Shown here piece by piece: positions 18,444-27,199 of a DNA stretch of 64,000 bases (positions are counted from its first letter, which is position 1; the number at the start of each line of letters is the position of its first letter). A model generated the notes under the pieces. It worked only from the letters and a program-made list of their open reading frames with translations. It did not search any database and was not told the origin of the DNA. The stretch covers positions 1,054,001 to 1,118,000 of the forward strand of contig NZ_QTJX01000002.1 in the NCBI RefSeq assembly GCF_003382275.1, read 5' to 3'. The translations under genes and the position numbers were made by a program. This stretch comes from Flagellimonas nanhaiensis (GTDB lineage: Bacteria; Bacteroidota; Bacteroidia; Flavobacteriales; Flavobacteriaceae).

Positions 18444-18494
18444 TTGCACAACTGCAATACCCTATATAGTTTTGTAACTATAATTTTTATAGTT
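18444..18494 (+). promoter_or_regulatory. Promoter with overlapping HxlR-type operator
   Basis: A promoter TTG (18444-18446), 20 bases, TAGTTTTG (18467-18474) lies 27 bases before the nitroreductase ATG. Over the -7 box sits a perfect inverted repeat TATAGTT-TTGT-AACTATA (18465-18482). A third half-site, TATAGTT at 18488-18494, forms a second inverted repeat (7-5-7) with the middle one. Binding here would block RNA polymerase, so repression by the divergent HxlR protein is the simple reading. Confidence 0.65.
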
Positions 18495-18501
18495 CAAAAA
18501 T

Positions 18502-19101
18502 ATGAGTTTCATCAACACAATGCAAGAGCGCTATACCACAAAAAAGTATGACGCTTCCAAAAGAATAGATTCCAAAAAAATTGAGGAACTAAAGGAAATA
18601 GTAAGATTAAGCCCATCTTCCATCAATAGTCAGCCCTGGAAGTTTACTTTTGTAAGGGATTCTGAAAAAAAAGAAGCTCTGGCAAAAGCTTCTTTCTTTA
18701 ACGAACCCAAGGTGCTTGATTGTGACACTTTAGTGGTGTTCAGCAGAATAGACAATATTGAATTGTTTGAAAAACAGATTGAGGAAAACCTGCCAGAAGG
18801 TGCGGTAGGATATTACAAGCAATTTTTAAAGCCTCAACCTGAAAATCAGGTTAAATCCTGGTTCAGTAGCCAAACTTATTTGGCGTTGGGGGTTTTCCTT
18901 TCAGCTTGTGCGGCAATGGGAATAGATGCCACACCTATGGAAGGTATTGAACCTGAAAAATATGATGAAATATTGGGCTCAAAGGATTATCATGCCCTGG
19001 TTGGAGTTGCCATTGGATACAGAGAAGCAGATGACTTCAATCAACCGTCAAAGAATCCGAAATCAAGGAGACCTTTAAATGAAGTGATCACAACTTTATA
19101 A
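18502..19101 (+). CDS. Nitroreductase-family NAD(P)H-dependent flavin oxidoreductase
   Basis: 199 residues. The nitroreductase fold is shown by the N-terminal RYTTKKYD, the FMN-binding loop RLSPSSINSQPWKF (about 35-48), and the late GIDATPMEGIEPEKYDEILG segment with the GYR motif near the end. Such NfsB-like enzymes reduce nitro compounds, quinones or flavins in the cytoplasm. It starts an operon with the ABM monooxygenase and lies opposite an HxlR regulator, so quinone or electrophile detoxification is the likely role. Confidence 0.92.
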   Translation: MSFINTMQERYTTKKYDASKRIDSKKIEELKEIVRLSPSSINSQPWKFTFVRDSEKKEALAKASFFNEPKVLDCDTLVVFSRIDNIELFEKQIEENLPEGAVGYYKQFLKPQPENQVKSWFSSQTYLALGVFLSACAAMGIDATPMEGIEPEKYDEILGSKDYHALVGVAIGYREADDFNQPSKNPKSRRPLNEVITTL

Positions 19102-19111
19102 AATATATTTT

Positions 19112-19408
19112 ATGGAAACCAAAAAGCTGACTATTGTTGCTCGAATTTTGGCCAAACCAGAGAAAAAGGAATTGGTAAAGAGCGAATTGGTTAAACTTAT
19201 TGAACCGACTCTCAAAGAGGAAGGGTGCATCAATTATGACCTTCATCAGGACAATGAAAATGAGAACCTTTTTCTTTTCTATGAAAACTGGACCTCACGG
19301 GAACTTTGGCAAAAACACATGGACGCTGCCCATCTGGCCCAATACATGGAAGCAGTTGAGGGAGCCGTTGAAGACTTTACCCTGAACGAAATGACCCTTG
19401 TTGATTAA
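19112..19408 (+). CDS. ABM-domain (antibiotic biosynthesis monooxygenase-type) protein
   Basis: 98 residues, a single dimeric alpha-beta barrel domain with the typical start KLTIVARILAKPEKKELVKSEL and the core EEGCINYDLHQ...FLFYENWTSRELWQKHMDAAHL. These quinol monooxygenases (YgiN-like) oxidise quinols or polyphenols without cofactor. It follows the nitroreductase gene by 10 bases and surely shares its transcript. Together they would interconvert quinone species under HxlR control. Confidence 0.9.
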   Translation: METKKLTIVARILAKPEKKELVKSELVKLIEPTLKEEGCINYDLHQDNENENLFLFYENWTSRELWQKHMDAAHLAQYMEAVEGAVEDFTLNEMTLVD

Positions 19409-19443
19409 GTGGTTAATCGAGGTTGTTTGGAAGGTTGATTCTC

Positions 19444-21906
19444 CTATCTCGTTAGGATTTTGGTCATTCGTTTAATACGATCTGCCAATTTTTCATTGGA
19501 TAGTTTTTCCCGTAATCTATCTGTGATAATGGGAAATGAAAATGGAGTGGGTCGTTGGCATTGTTTCCAAACGATTTCTTGCTCAGCTATGCGTTCCAAA
19601 GCCAATCGTAATCGGCCTTCTTCAAGTTGATGTTCAAATGTTTCGGTATAGGCTTGTTGATAGAGCAGGTTATCATCCTCAAAATCCCTAAAAACATCAA
19701 ACAAAAGCTCTGAACTGCTTTGCAGGTGCTTCATCTTCACTCCTTTTTCTGGATAACCCGTGAACACCATGCCACTAATGACCGCAATATCCCGAAACTT
19801 ACGTCTGGCCATTTCGTTGGAGTTTAGGCTTTTTTGAAGATCGGAAAGCATGTATTCGCTTGTAAACAAATTATTGTCCAGGATTTCCTGAATGTCCAGG
19901 GGTTTGTCCGATAGTAATTCAAAACCGTAGTCGTTGAAGGCCAGGGAACAGGTGATGGGCGTCAATAAACTGATTCGGTAGGCTAGCAGGCTGCTCATTC
20001 CTTCATGAATGGCCCTGCCCTCAAAGGGATAAAATATGTGGTGATAACCATCGCTGGTCTTAAAAGTCTCTATCAAGAATTGATGAGGTTGGGGCACCAT
20101 GCTTTCTTCACGTTGCTTGGCAAACATGGGCGCTAAGGACTGAATTTCAATAGACTGTTTGGAAAATGGCAACTCTGCGGTATACAATTCTTGCCGTAAC
20201 AGTTCCGACATCTTTGCTGAAAAACTTAACCGCCCACCCATCCAGCTGGGTACTTTGTTGGTGCGTTTAGATGAATTTCTGACATGGGCGGACATTCCCT
20301 TGATTCGGATGAATTCCAAATTCCTTCCTGCGAAGGTGAATACATCTCCCGGACTCAATTTGGAAATAAAGTATTCCTCAATGGTGCCAATATACCCTCC
20401 CTTTTGATAGCGAACTGATATGGTTGCATCTCCCACAATGGTTCCAATCTGAAATCGGTGCCTCATGGCAACGGCCCTGCTATTTACCTTGAACTTTCCA
20501 TCTTCTTCCAGCTCCACTTTTTTGTACTCATCATAGCTTTTTAGACTTTGACTTCCCATCACCAAAAAATTTAACAGCCATTGCCACTGTTCCTCATCAA
20601 TGCCCTGGTAGCAAAATGTTTGTTTGATTTCAGGATATATTTCCTTAGGATAAAATCCATCGGAAACAGCCAAAGTGGTCAGATACTGGATAAGAACATC
20701 AAAGCTGTTCAAATACGGTATTCGGTCTTCCACGGCACTATCCAATACAGCTTTTTGCATTGCAGCGGCTTCCACCAATTCTATGGCATGGGTGGGCAAA
20801 AAATAAATAACACTTTCCTCTCCAGGCCTGTGACCGCTACGTCCTGCCCTTTGAAGAAAACGGGCAACACCCTTGGGGCCTCCAATTTGGATGACGGTTT
20901 CCACAGGCGCAAAGTCTACACCCAGATCAAGGCTCGATGTGCACACAACTGCTTTTAGACTTTCGTTTCGAATGGCCTGTTCCACCCAAAGCCTGGTTTC
21001 CTTATTGATGCTGCCATGGTGCATGGCCATTTCTCCTGCAAACTCAGGGTATTTTTCCAAGATTTTTTGAAACCAAATTTCGCATTGGCTTCGGGTGTTG
21101 GTGAAAAGCAGTGTGGTTTTGCTTTTTCGGATGATAGGGACCACCTCATTTAAAAGATGCAATCCCAAATGCCCTCTCCAGGGGAAGGTTTCCATTTTCT
21201 CTGGAATGATACTTTTGACCGTAATTTTTTTGTTGAGATTGGCCTTGATCAATGTTGAATTTTTCAGATGGCCCGAAGAAGGCCCCAACAATACTTGTCT
21301 GGCCTGTTCTAAATTACCGATGGTCGCAGAGATGCCCCAAATTCGAAGGTTGGCACAAATGGTCTTTAACCTAGATAGACCCAGTTCCATTTGAACCCCG
21401 CGTTTGGTACCCAACAGCTCGTGCCACTCATCAACAACGATTGCCGAACAATCTTTAAAGGTCTTTTCATATCCTTTTGATGAAAGTAGGAGTTGAAGAC
21501 TTTCAGGAGTGGTGATCAACAAGTCGGGCATAGCCGCTTTTTGTCTTGCTCGTTCCTTGTTTGGGGTATCTCCGGTTCTGATTCCTACCGTCATTTGGGT
21601 CTCCAAGTCCTGGGTAATCCGCTCGGCAGATTGTTTAATTTCTTGCGAGAGTGCCCTTAATGGTGTTATCCAAATCGCTTTAAGTCCCTTTTTGTGCTTG
21701 GTTTTGTAATTGGGATGGGTTTTAATGTAGTTCAGCACAATGGGAAACCAAAGTGCGTAAGTTTTTCCGCTTCCGGTGGGGGCATTCAAGAGTCCATGTT
21801 TGCCATCCAAAAAAGCTTTCCAGGTCTGTTCTTGAAAAGGAAATGGCTTCCATCCTTGTTGGTTGAACCAATTATAGGCAATATTAAAAAGTTCAGAGTC
21901 TTGCAG
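19444..21906 (-). CDS. Ligase-associated DEXH-box helicase (Lhr-type)
   Basis: About 821 residues, an SF2 helicase of the ligase-associated repair set. Motif I is APTGSGKT, motif II DEWH, motif III SATIG, motif VI QRAGRSGHRPG, followed by the Lhr-specific winged-helix and C-terminal core. The first standard start (TTG at 21810) would cut off the conserved Q-motif-like region WFNQQGWKPFPFQEQTW, which continues in frame to about 21906; the frame closes with a stop just upstream. The only plausible starts there are a CTG at 21906 or an ATT, so I place the start at CTG 21906 tentatively. Confidence 0.85.
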   Translation of the reverse strand: MQDSELFNIAYNWFNQQGWKPFPFQEQTWKAFLDGKHGLLNAPTGSGKTYALWFPIVLNYIKTHPNYKTKHKKGLKAIWITPLRALSQEIKQSAERITQDLETQMTVGIRTGDTPNKERARQKAAMPDLLITTPESLQLLLSSKGYEKTFKDCSAIVVDEWHELLGTKRGVQMELGLSRLKTICANLRIWGISATIGNLEQARQVLLGPSSGHLKNSTLIKANLNKKITVKSIIPEKMETFPWRGHLGLHLLNEVVPIIRKSKTTLLFTNTRSQCEIWFQKILEKYPEFAGEMAMHHGSINKETRLWVEQAIRNESLKAVVCTSSLDLGVDFAPVETVIQIGGPKGVARFLQRAGRSGHRPGEESVIYFLPTHAIELVEAAAMQKAVLDSAVEDRIPYLNSFDVLIQYLTTLAVSDGFYPKEIYPEIKQTFCYQGIDEEQWQWLLNFLVMGSQSLKSYDEYKKVELEEDGKFKVNSRAVAMRHRFQIGTIVGDATISVRYQKGGYIGTIEEYFISKLSPGDVFTFAGRNLEFIRIKGMSAHVRNSSKRTNKVPSWMGGRLSFSAKMSELLRQELYTAELPFSKQSIEIQSLAPMFAKQREESMVPQPHQFLIETFKTSDGYHHIFYPFEGRAIHEGMSSLLAYRISLLTPITCSLAFNDYGFELLSDKPLDIQEILDNNLFTSEYMLSDLQKSLNSNEMARRKFRDIAVISGMVFTGYPEKGVKMKHLQSSSELLFDVFRDFEDDNLLYQQAYTETFEHQLEEGRLRLALERIAEQEIVWKQCQRPTPFSFPIITDRLREKLSNEKLADRIKRMTKILTR

Positions 21907-21990
21907 TTTGCAATTTTTTGGGTTTCAAAATCAAATGAAAATACAAATTTCTTTTGGGGGTAAATATGCCTACCTTTCTATGATAAGATA

Positions 21991-21998
21991 TATATTTG
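21991..21998 (+). promoter_or_regulatory. Probable -7 box for the TerB-like gene
   Basis: TATATTTG, an exact match to TAnnTTTG, 18 bases before the ATG at 22017. The -33 region is weak. Confidence 0.4.
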
Positions 21999-22016
21999 TG
22001 CCACAAAAATTGAAGT

Positions 22017-22439
22017 ATGCCAATTTTAGATTTATACGAACACGGCGAACAACGGAAAAACCTTGCGCATTTTGCAACTTTGGCCAGTTTGGCCGCAGCG
22101 GATGGTGTAATTACCGATGAGGAAAAAACCGCTTTGGACAAATTTGCCTTTAGATTGAACATCACGGATGCAGAGTACAAAGAGGTGATGAAAAAGGAAA
22201 ATAAATATCCTATTGAAACACCTCATAGTGGTGAAAAAAGACTGAGGAGGTTGTTCGATTTCTTTGAAATCGCTTTTGCAGACAATGTTGTGGATCAAGA
22301 GCAGGTTGGACTCATTGTCAAGTATGCTATTGGACTAGGGTATTCCCCCAGCAAAGCAAAACTGATCGTAGAAAAATCCATTGCAATTTTTACTGGAAGA
22401 ATAGATTTTGAGGATTACCAATTCCTCATGGAAAAATAA
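22017..22439 (+). CDS. TerB-like tellurite-resistance-type domain protein
   Basis: 140 residues made of helical TerB-like sequence: NLAHFATLASLAAADGVITDEEKTALDKFAFRLN... followed by a second half (FFEIAFADNVVDQEQVGLIVKYAIGLG) with the same acidic pattern. The paired Asp/Glu sites resemble the metal-binding TerB helical bundle. No other ter genes are near, so tellurite resistance should not be assumed; it is probably a small cytoplasmic metal- or stress-linked protein. Its stop and that of fbp are one base apart. Confidence 0.8.
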   Translation: MPILDLYEHGEQRKNLAHFATLASLAAADGVITDEEKTALDKFAFRLNITDAEYKEVMKKENKYPIETPHSGEKRLRRLFDFFEIAFADNVVDQEQVGLIVKYAIGLGYSPSKAKLIVEKSIAIFTGRIDFEDYQFLMEK

Positions 22440-22440
22440 T

Positions 22441-23448
22441 CTAGTATTTGGCCATAAATTCTTCGGCCTTTTCTACCATCTTTTTACTTCCACAGAAGAA
22501 AGGAACCCTTTCATGAAGTTCTGAAGGTTGGATATCCATAATGCGTTGGAATCCATCACTTGCCTTTCCATTGGCCTGTTCCGCCAGGAAAGCCATGGGG
22601 TTGCATTCGTACAAAAGACGAAGCTTGCCGTTATGCGCCATACTGCTCTTGGGGTACATGTAAATTCCACCTTTGATCATATTTCGGTGGAAATCGGACA
22701 CCAAGGAACCTATATAACGCGAAGTGTAGGGCCTGTCTCCCTCTTCTTTCTGACAGTATTTGATATAATCTTTCACCCCTTGCGGAAAATGGATGTAGTT
22801 TCCTTCATTGACCGAATAGATTTTTCCTGTTTCAGGAAATTCCATATTGGGGTGGGAAAGGTAAAATGTTCCTAGGGCAGGATTCAATGTAAAACCATTT
22901 ACACCATCTCCCGTGGTATAAACAAGCATGGTGGAGGTGCCATAAATTATATATCCGGCCGCAATTTGGTTTTTGCCGGGCTGTAGAAAATCTTCCATTG
23001 TTACCGGGGTACCGACAGGAGTTATTCGCCTATAAATGGAAAAAATGGTACCTACAGACACATTTACATCAATATTTGATGAACCATCTAAAGGATCGAT
23101 CAAAACCACATATTTATTTTGATGGTTTTCATCTTTGCTGTTGATGGCAATAAAATCGTCTTCTTCTTCGGAAGCAATACCGCAGACAATTTCTCTGTTT
23201 TTTAGGGTTTGAATAAACTTTTCATTGGCCAGAACATCCAGTTTTTGCTGGTTCTCACCTTGAATGTTTGTGTCGCCCGCACCACCTAAGATGTCTACCA
23301 GCCCCGCTTTGTTTACCTCGTGGTTGACAACTTTTGCAGCCAGCCTCAATCCGTTGAGGAGTCGTGAAAGTTCACCAGAGGTGTATTGAAAAGAGTCTTG
23401 ATTGGCAATTATAAATTCTCCCAGGGTCTTATGCTGGAGGTCAAACAT
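22441..23448 (-). CDS. fbp: Fructose-1,6-bisphosphatase class I
   Basis: 335 residues from the ATG at 23448; an upstream in-frame ATG at 23484 adds only 12 unconserved residues. Hydrolyses fructose-1,6-bisphosphate in gluconeogenesis. The signature [22 protein letters not shown] (metal-binding Asp residues) is present together with the catalytic EEEDD acidic patch and the sugar-binding [23 protein letters not shown] segment. The divergent GNAT gene shares the upstream region, where a GATATTTG element (7 of 8) faces fbp. Confidence 0.96.
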   Translation of the reverse strand: MFDLQHKTLGEFIIANQDSFQYTSGELSRLLNGLRLAAKVVNHEVNKAGLVDILGGAGDTNIQGENQQKLDVLANEKFIQTLKNREIVCGIASEEEDDFIAINSKDENHQNKYVVLIDPLDGSSNIDVNVSVGTIFSIYRRITPVGTPVTMEDFLQPGKNQIAAGYIIYGTSTMLVYTTGDGVNGFTLNPALGTFYLSHPNMEFPETGKIYSVNEGNYIHFPQGVKDYIKYCQKEEGDRPYTSRYIGSLVSDFHRNMIKGGIYMYPKSSMAHNGKLRLLYECNPMAFLAEQANGKASDGFQRIMDIQPSELHERVPFFCGSKKMVEKAEEFMAKY

Positions 23449-23507
23449 GGTAGCGTGTTTTATTTGGCGACAAATATCGTTCATTTTGTGATACTATATC
23501 GATTTCG

Positions 23508-23539
23508 TTGAGGGAAAGTTTTAGATATTTATAACTTTG
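23508..23539 (+). promoter_or_regulatory. Promoter of the GNAT-aspartate kinase operon
   Basis: TTG at 23508-23510, a 21-base spacer, and TAACTTTG at 23532-23539 (exact TAnnTTTG), 18 bases before the ATG at 23558. Confidence 0.6.
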
Positions 23540-23557
23540 AGTTTTATTTCTAACAAT

Positions 23558-24040
23558 ATGGATTTTTCAATCAGAGAGGCCAAAAAAGAAGATATGGGTC
23601 AAGTTTTGGGGCTCATCCAAGAATTGGCAGATTTTGAAAAGGAACCGGATGCCGTTGAAGTCACCAAAGAGGATTTGGAAAGGGATGGCTTTGGTAAGAA
23701 CAAAATGTTCCATTGCTTTGTAGCGGAATTTGCAGGAGAAATATTGGGAATCGCTTTGGTGTACCCAAGATATTCTACTTGGAAAGGACCCGTTATACAT
23801 TTAGAGGATTTAATCGTTTCCGAAAAAATGCGAGGGAGTGGAATAGGCTCTGCACTTTTGGACGAAGTGGTAAAGTACGGTCATAGTTTGGGAGTTCGAA
23901 GAATTTGTTGGGAAGTACTGGACTGGAACGAGCCAGCAATAAACTTTTATGAGAGCAAAGGAGCTAGAGTGATGAGAGATTGGGATGTGGTACAGTTAGA
24001 TGAACAAGGAATTGAAAATTACATAGAAAGAACAAATTAA
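23558..24040 (+). CDS. GNAT-family N-acetyltransferase
   Basis: 160 residues from the ATG at 23558; the TTG at 23537 is part of the promoter and is rejected. The GNAT fold is complete: IREAKKEDMGQVLGLIQELA at the start, acetyl-CoA site VSEKMRGSGIGSALLDEVV with the R/Q-x-x-G-x-G/A motif, and final INFYESKGARVM. It resembles diamine/thialysine acetyltransferases by the ELADFEKEPD segment. The TAA stop overlaps the ATG of the aspartate kinase gene by one base, so translation is coupled. Confidence 0.9.
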   Translation: MDFSIREAKKEDMGQVLGLIQELADFEKEPDAVEVTKEDLERDGFGKNKMFHCFVAEFAGEILGIALVYPRYSTWKGPVIHLEDLIVSEKMRGSGIGSALLDEVVKYGHSLGVRRICWEVLDWNEPAINFYESKGARVMRDWDVVQLDEQGIENYIERTN

Positions 24041-25290
24041 TGAGGGTTTTTAAGTTTGGGGGCGCTTCGGTAAAGGATGCAGAAGCGGTCAGGAATGTGG
24101 TAAAGGTTTTAAGTGAGGTGGGATATGAGGATACTCTAGTAGTAATCTCGGCCATGGGTAAAATGACCAATGCCATGGAAAAAGTGGTCAAGGCTTATTT
24201 TGAGAATAAAAATACTTTAACTCCTGCCTTTCAAGAGGTCATAGATTTTCATGAGACCATTTTAACTGATTTGTTTAAAAACCCAAACCACCCGGTACAT
24301 GAAAAAGTAAAACTCCTTTTTGATGAGGTCAAGGGTTTCTTGACATGGAACAAATCTCCAAAATATGCTTTTGTGTATGATCAGGTTGTAGGATATGGAG
24401 AATTGGTTTCTACCACAATAATTAGTGAATATCTTAATGAAGTAGGGTTGACCAATTCTTGGTTGGATGTCCGTAGTTTAATCAAGACAGACAACAATTA
24501 TAGGGATGCCAAGGTAAATTGGGACCGCACCCAGGATGAAGTTTCCAAGCAGGTGGATATGTCCAAGCTCAACATAACCCAAGGCTTTTTGGGCAGTGAT
24601 GAAAACAACTTTACCACTACCTTGGGAAGAGAGGGTTCGGATTATACGGCAGCTATTTTGGCCTATTGTCTGAATGCAGAATCTGTAACCATTTGGAAAG
24701 ATGTTCCCGGGGTATTGAATGCCGACCCAAGGAACTTTGAGCAGACTCAATTGTTGGACCGAATCTCATATCGGGAAGCCATAGAATTGGCATTTTACGG
24801 AGCTTCGGTAATCCACCCAAAAACGTTGCAGCCTTTACAGAGAAAAGAGATTCCATTGCATGTGAAATCATTTGTAAACCCAAAGGGAGATGGAACCATG
24901 GTGGGCAAAGGTGAGGGGATCTCCCCTAAAATCCCTTGCTTTATTGTAAAAAAGGACCAGGTTTTGATCAAACTTTCCTCTTTGGACTTTTCTTTTATCG
25001 TGGAAAACAACATCAGTGAAATCTTCAAACTGTTCCATGACCATCGAATGAAAGTAGACCTGATCCAAAATTCGGCCATTAGCTTTTCGGTTTGTTTGGA
25101 TAACAAGTTCAATGGGCTACAATCTATGCTTAACGAACTAAAAAGGAAATTCAAAGTGGTCTGTCATGAAGAGGTTTCTCTTTACACCATAAGACATTTT
25201 GATGACAATGCGGTCAAATCCCTTCAAAACGGAAGATCTGTATTGGTAGAACAGCGCGGAAAGGAGACTGTGCAGCTGGTCGTAAAATAG
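24040..25290 (+). CDS. Monofunctional aspartate kinase
   Basis: 416 residues. Phosphorylates aspartate, the entry to lysine, threonine and methionine synthesis. The amino-acid kinase signature KFGGASVKDA is at the N-terminus, followed by ITQGFLGSDENNFTTTLGREGSDYTAAILA, the DVPGVLNADPR loop, and two C-terminal ACT domains (from about 300; ending ...RGKETVQLVVK). Length fits the short flavobacterial form without homoserine dehydrogenase. It is translationally coupled to the upstream GNAT gene. Confidence 0.93.
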   Translation: MRVFKFGGASVKDAEAVRNVVKVLSEVGYEDTLVVISAMGKMTNAMEKVVKAYFENKNTLTPAFQEVIDFHETILTDLFKNPNHPVHEKVKLLFDEVKGFLTWNKSPKYAFVYDQVVGYGELVSTTIISEYLNEVGLTNSWLDVRSLIKTDNNYRDAKVNWDRTQDEVSKQVDMSKLNITQGFLGSDENNFTTTLGREGSDYTAAILAYCLNAESVTIWKDVPGVLNADPRNFEQTQLLDRISYREAIELAFYGASVIHPKTLQPLQRKEIPLHVKSFVNPKGDGTMVGKGEGISPKIPCFIVKKDQVLIKLSSLDFSFIVENNISEIFKLFHDHRMKVDLIQNSAISFSVCLDNKFNGLQSMLNELKRKFKVVCHEEVSLYTIRHFDDNAVKSLQNGRSVLVEQRGKETVQLVVK

Positions 25291-25363
25291 AAATGCCTCA
25301 TTTCTAGGGCAAAAGCCAATACCTGTAATTTTCTATCTTTATACCTACCTAATATTTTCTTAT

Positions 25364-27184
25364 ATGGGGTTGGTTTCTGCAAAAGAGGTGGCTAAGGTCA
25401 TTCATCTTGACAAATATGGCTTTTTGGGCACCTTTGTAGGATGGTTGTTGATGGCGTTCACCAGGATAACTACCATCAATCGTTTTTATGATCGGAACAA
25501 GGATTTGACCGGGCCAGAATTTTTGGATCGGATTTTGGATCATTATGAAATTGATTTTGAAATTCCCGAAGAAGACTTGAAACGTCTTCCTAAATCAGGA
25601 CCATACATTACCATTAGCAATCACCCATTGGGAGGCATAGACGGAGTTCTGCTACTTAAGTTGATGCTTCAGGAGCGTAGTGATTTTAAAATCATTGCCA
25701 ACTTTCTATTGCATAGAATAGAACCATTGAAGCCATACATCATGCCTGTTAATCCTTTTGAAAACCACAAGGATGCCAAGAGCAGTATCATGGGTTTCAA
25801 AAATGCATTGCTCCATCTGAAGGAGGGACATCCGCTAGGTATTTTTCCGGCGGGGGAGGTTTCCACTTATAGAGATGACAAATTGGTGGTGGACAGACCT
25901 TGGGAAGAGGCCGCAATCAAGCTGATTCGTAAGGCCGAAGTTCCGGTAGTGCCCATATATTTCCATGCGAAAAATAGCAGACTTTTTTACAGACTCTCCA
26001 AAATCAATGATGTTTTTAGGACTGCGAAGCTGCCATCTGAGCTTACTTCCCAAAGTAGAAGGCCCATAAAGGTGCGTGTGGGGCAGCCTATATCCGTAAA
26101 TACCCAAAAAGAAGAAGAAACTTTGGAATCTTTTGCGGAGCTGCTGAGAAAAAAGACCTATTTGTTGGCAAATGCTTTTGAAAAAGAGCGTTTGATTGAC
26201 AAGGTCCCCACCACTTTGAAGATACCCAAACCGCCAAAGAAGATAGCCTCTGCTGTAAATGTGAAGGTTCTGCAGGGCGAGATCGATAAGCTTAGGGAAA
26301 AGGATTGTCGCATGCTCCAGAGCAAGAACTATGAAGTTTATCTGGCACAAGAAAAAGACATGCCCTTTATCTTAAAAGAGATTGGCAGGCAGCGCGAAAT
26401 TACCTTTAGAGAAGTGGGAGAGGGAACAAATAATGCCGTTGATTTGGACCAGTTTGATTCCTACTACCACCATCTTTTTCTATGGGATAATGAAGAAAAG
26501 ACCATTGTTGGGGCATACCGTATGGGATTGGGATCACAAATCTTCAAGGACTATGGAATTGATGGATTCTATCTTCAGGACCTCTTTAGGTTTGAACCGG
26601 AATTGTATGGTATGATGGAAAAATCCATAGAAATGGGACGGGCCTACATCGTAAAAGAATACCAGCAAAAACCGATGCCCCTCTTTTTGTTATGGAAGGG
26701 GATTGTCCATACCACCTTACGATATCCAGAGCATAAATATTTAATTGGGGGGGTCAGTATCAGTAATCAGTTCTCCAATTTTTCCAAATCCTTGATGATC
26801 GAGTTTATGAAATCCAATTACTGGGATCCCTATGTAGCTCAATACATAAGGCCTAAAAAGGAATTTAAGGTACAGCTCAAGGATGCAGACAAAGAATTTG
26901 TGTTTGATGAAACCCAAGCAGACTTAAACAAGTTTGACAAATTGATCAGTGAGGTAGAACCCGGAAGTCTTCGTCTTCCGGTATTGATCAAGAAGTATAT
27001 CAAGCAAAACGCAAAGGTTGTGGCCTTTAATGTAGATCCTCTGTTCAATAATTCTGTAGATGGGCTGATGTATATACGAATTGCGGATTTACCGGAAAGT
27101 ACGGTCAAACCTGTCATGGAAGAATTCCAGGCTGAGTTGGAAAGAAAAATGGCAGAAGGGAACATGCCTTCCGCCATTGACTAA
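25364..27184 (+). CDS. olsF: OlsF-like bifunctional acyltransferase (aminolipid synthesis)
   Basis: 606 residues and two domains. The N-terminal half is a PlsC/LPLAT-type acyltransferase with SNHPLGGIDG (85-94, a variant of the NH-x4-D motif) and IFPAGEVS. The C-terminal half (from about 310) is a GNAT-like N-acyltransferase of the hemolysin/OlsB class (YEVYLAQEKDMPFILKEIGRQRE, GAYRMGLG, ELGRAYI-like MGRAYIV). OlsF, studied in Flavobacterium and Serratia, carries both steps of ornithine-lipid synthesis in one chain; the amino acid used here (ornithine, glycine or other) is unknown. It is a cytoplasmic-face enzyme acting on inner-membrane lipids. Confidence 0.82.
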   Translation: MGLVSAKEVAKVIHLDKYGFLGTFVGWLLMAFTRITTINRFYDRNKDLTGPEFLDRILDHYEIDFEIPEEDLKRLPKSGPYITISNHPLGGIDGVLLLKLMLQERSDFKIIANFLLHRIEPLKPYIMPVNPFENHKDAKSSIMGFKNALLHLKEGHPLGIFPAGEVSTYRDDKLVVDRPWEEAAIKLIRKAEVPVVPIYFHAKNSRLFYRLSKINDVFRTAKLPSELTSQSRRPIKVRVGQPISVNTQKEEETLESFAELLRKKTYLLANAFEKERLIDKVPTTLKIPKPPKKIASAVNVKVLQGEIDKLREKDCRMLQSKNYEVYLAQEKDMPFILKEIGRQREITFREVGEGTNNAVDLDQFDSYYHHLFLWDNEEKTIVGAYRMGLGSQIFKDYGIDGFYLQDLFRFEPELYGMMEKSIEMGRAYIVKEYQQKPMPLFLLWKGIVHTTLRYPEHKYLIGGVSISNQFSNFSKSLMIEFMKSNYWDPYVAQYIRPKKEFKVQLKDADKEFVFDETQADLNKFDKLISEVEPGSLRLPVLIKKYIKQNAKVVAFNVDPLFNNSVDGLMYIRIADLPESTVKPVMEEFQAELERKMAEGNMPSAID

Positions 27185-27199
27185 CCAAATTGTTTGAGT

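Noticed and set aside
22017..22439. A tellurite-resistance operon
   Set aside because: Only a single TerB-like gene is present; terC, terD and other ter genes are not near, so no resistance function is claimed.
25288..25306. Hairpin TAGAAATG-CCT-CATTTCTA at the aspartate kinase stop as a terminator
   Set aside because: The 8-bp stem is AT-rich and no T run follows, so termination is not supported; it may be a chance inverted repeat.
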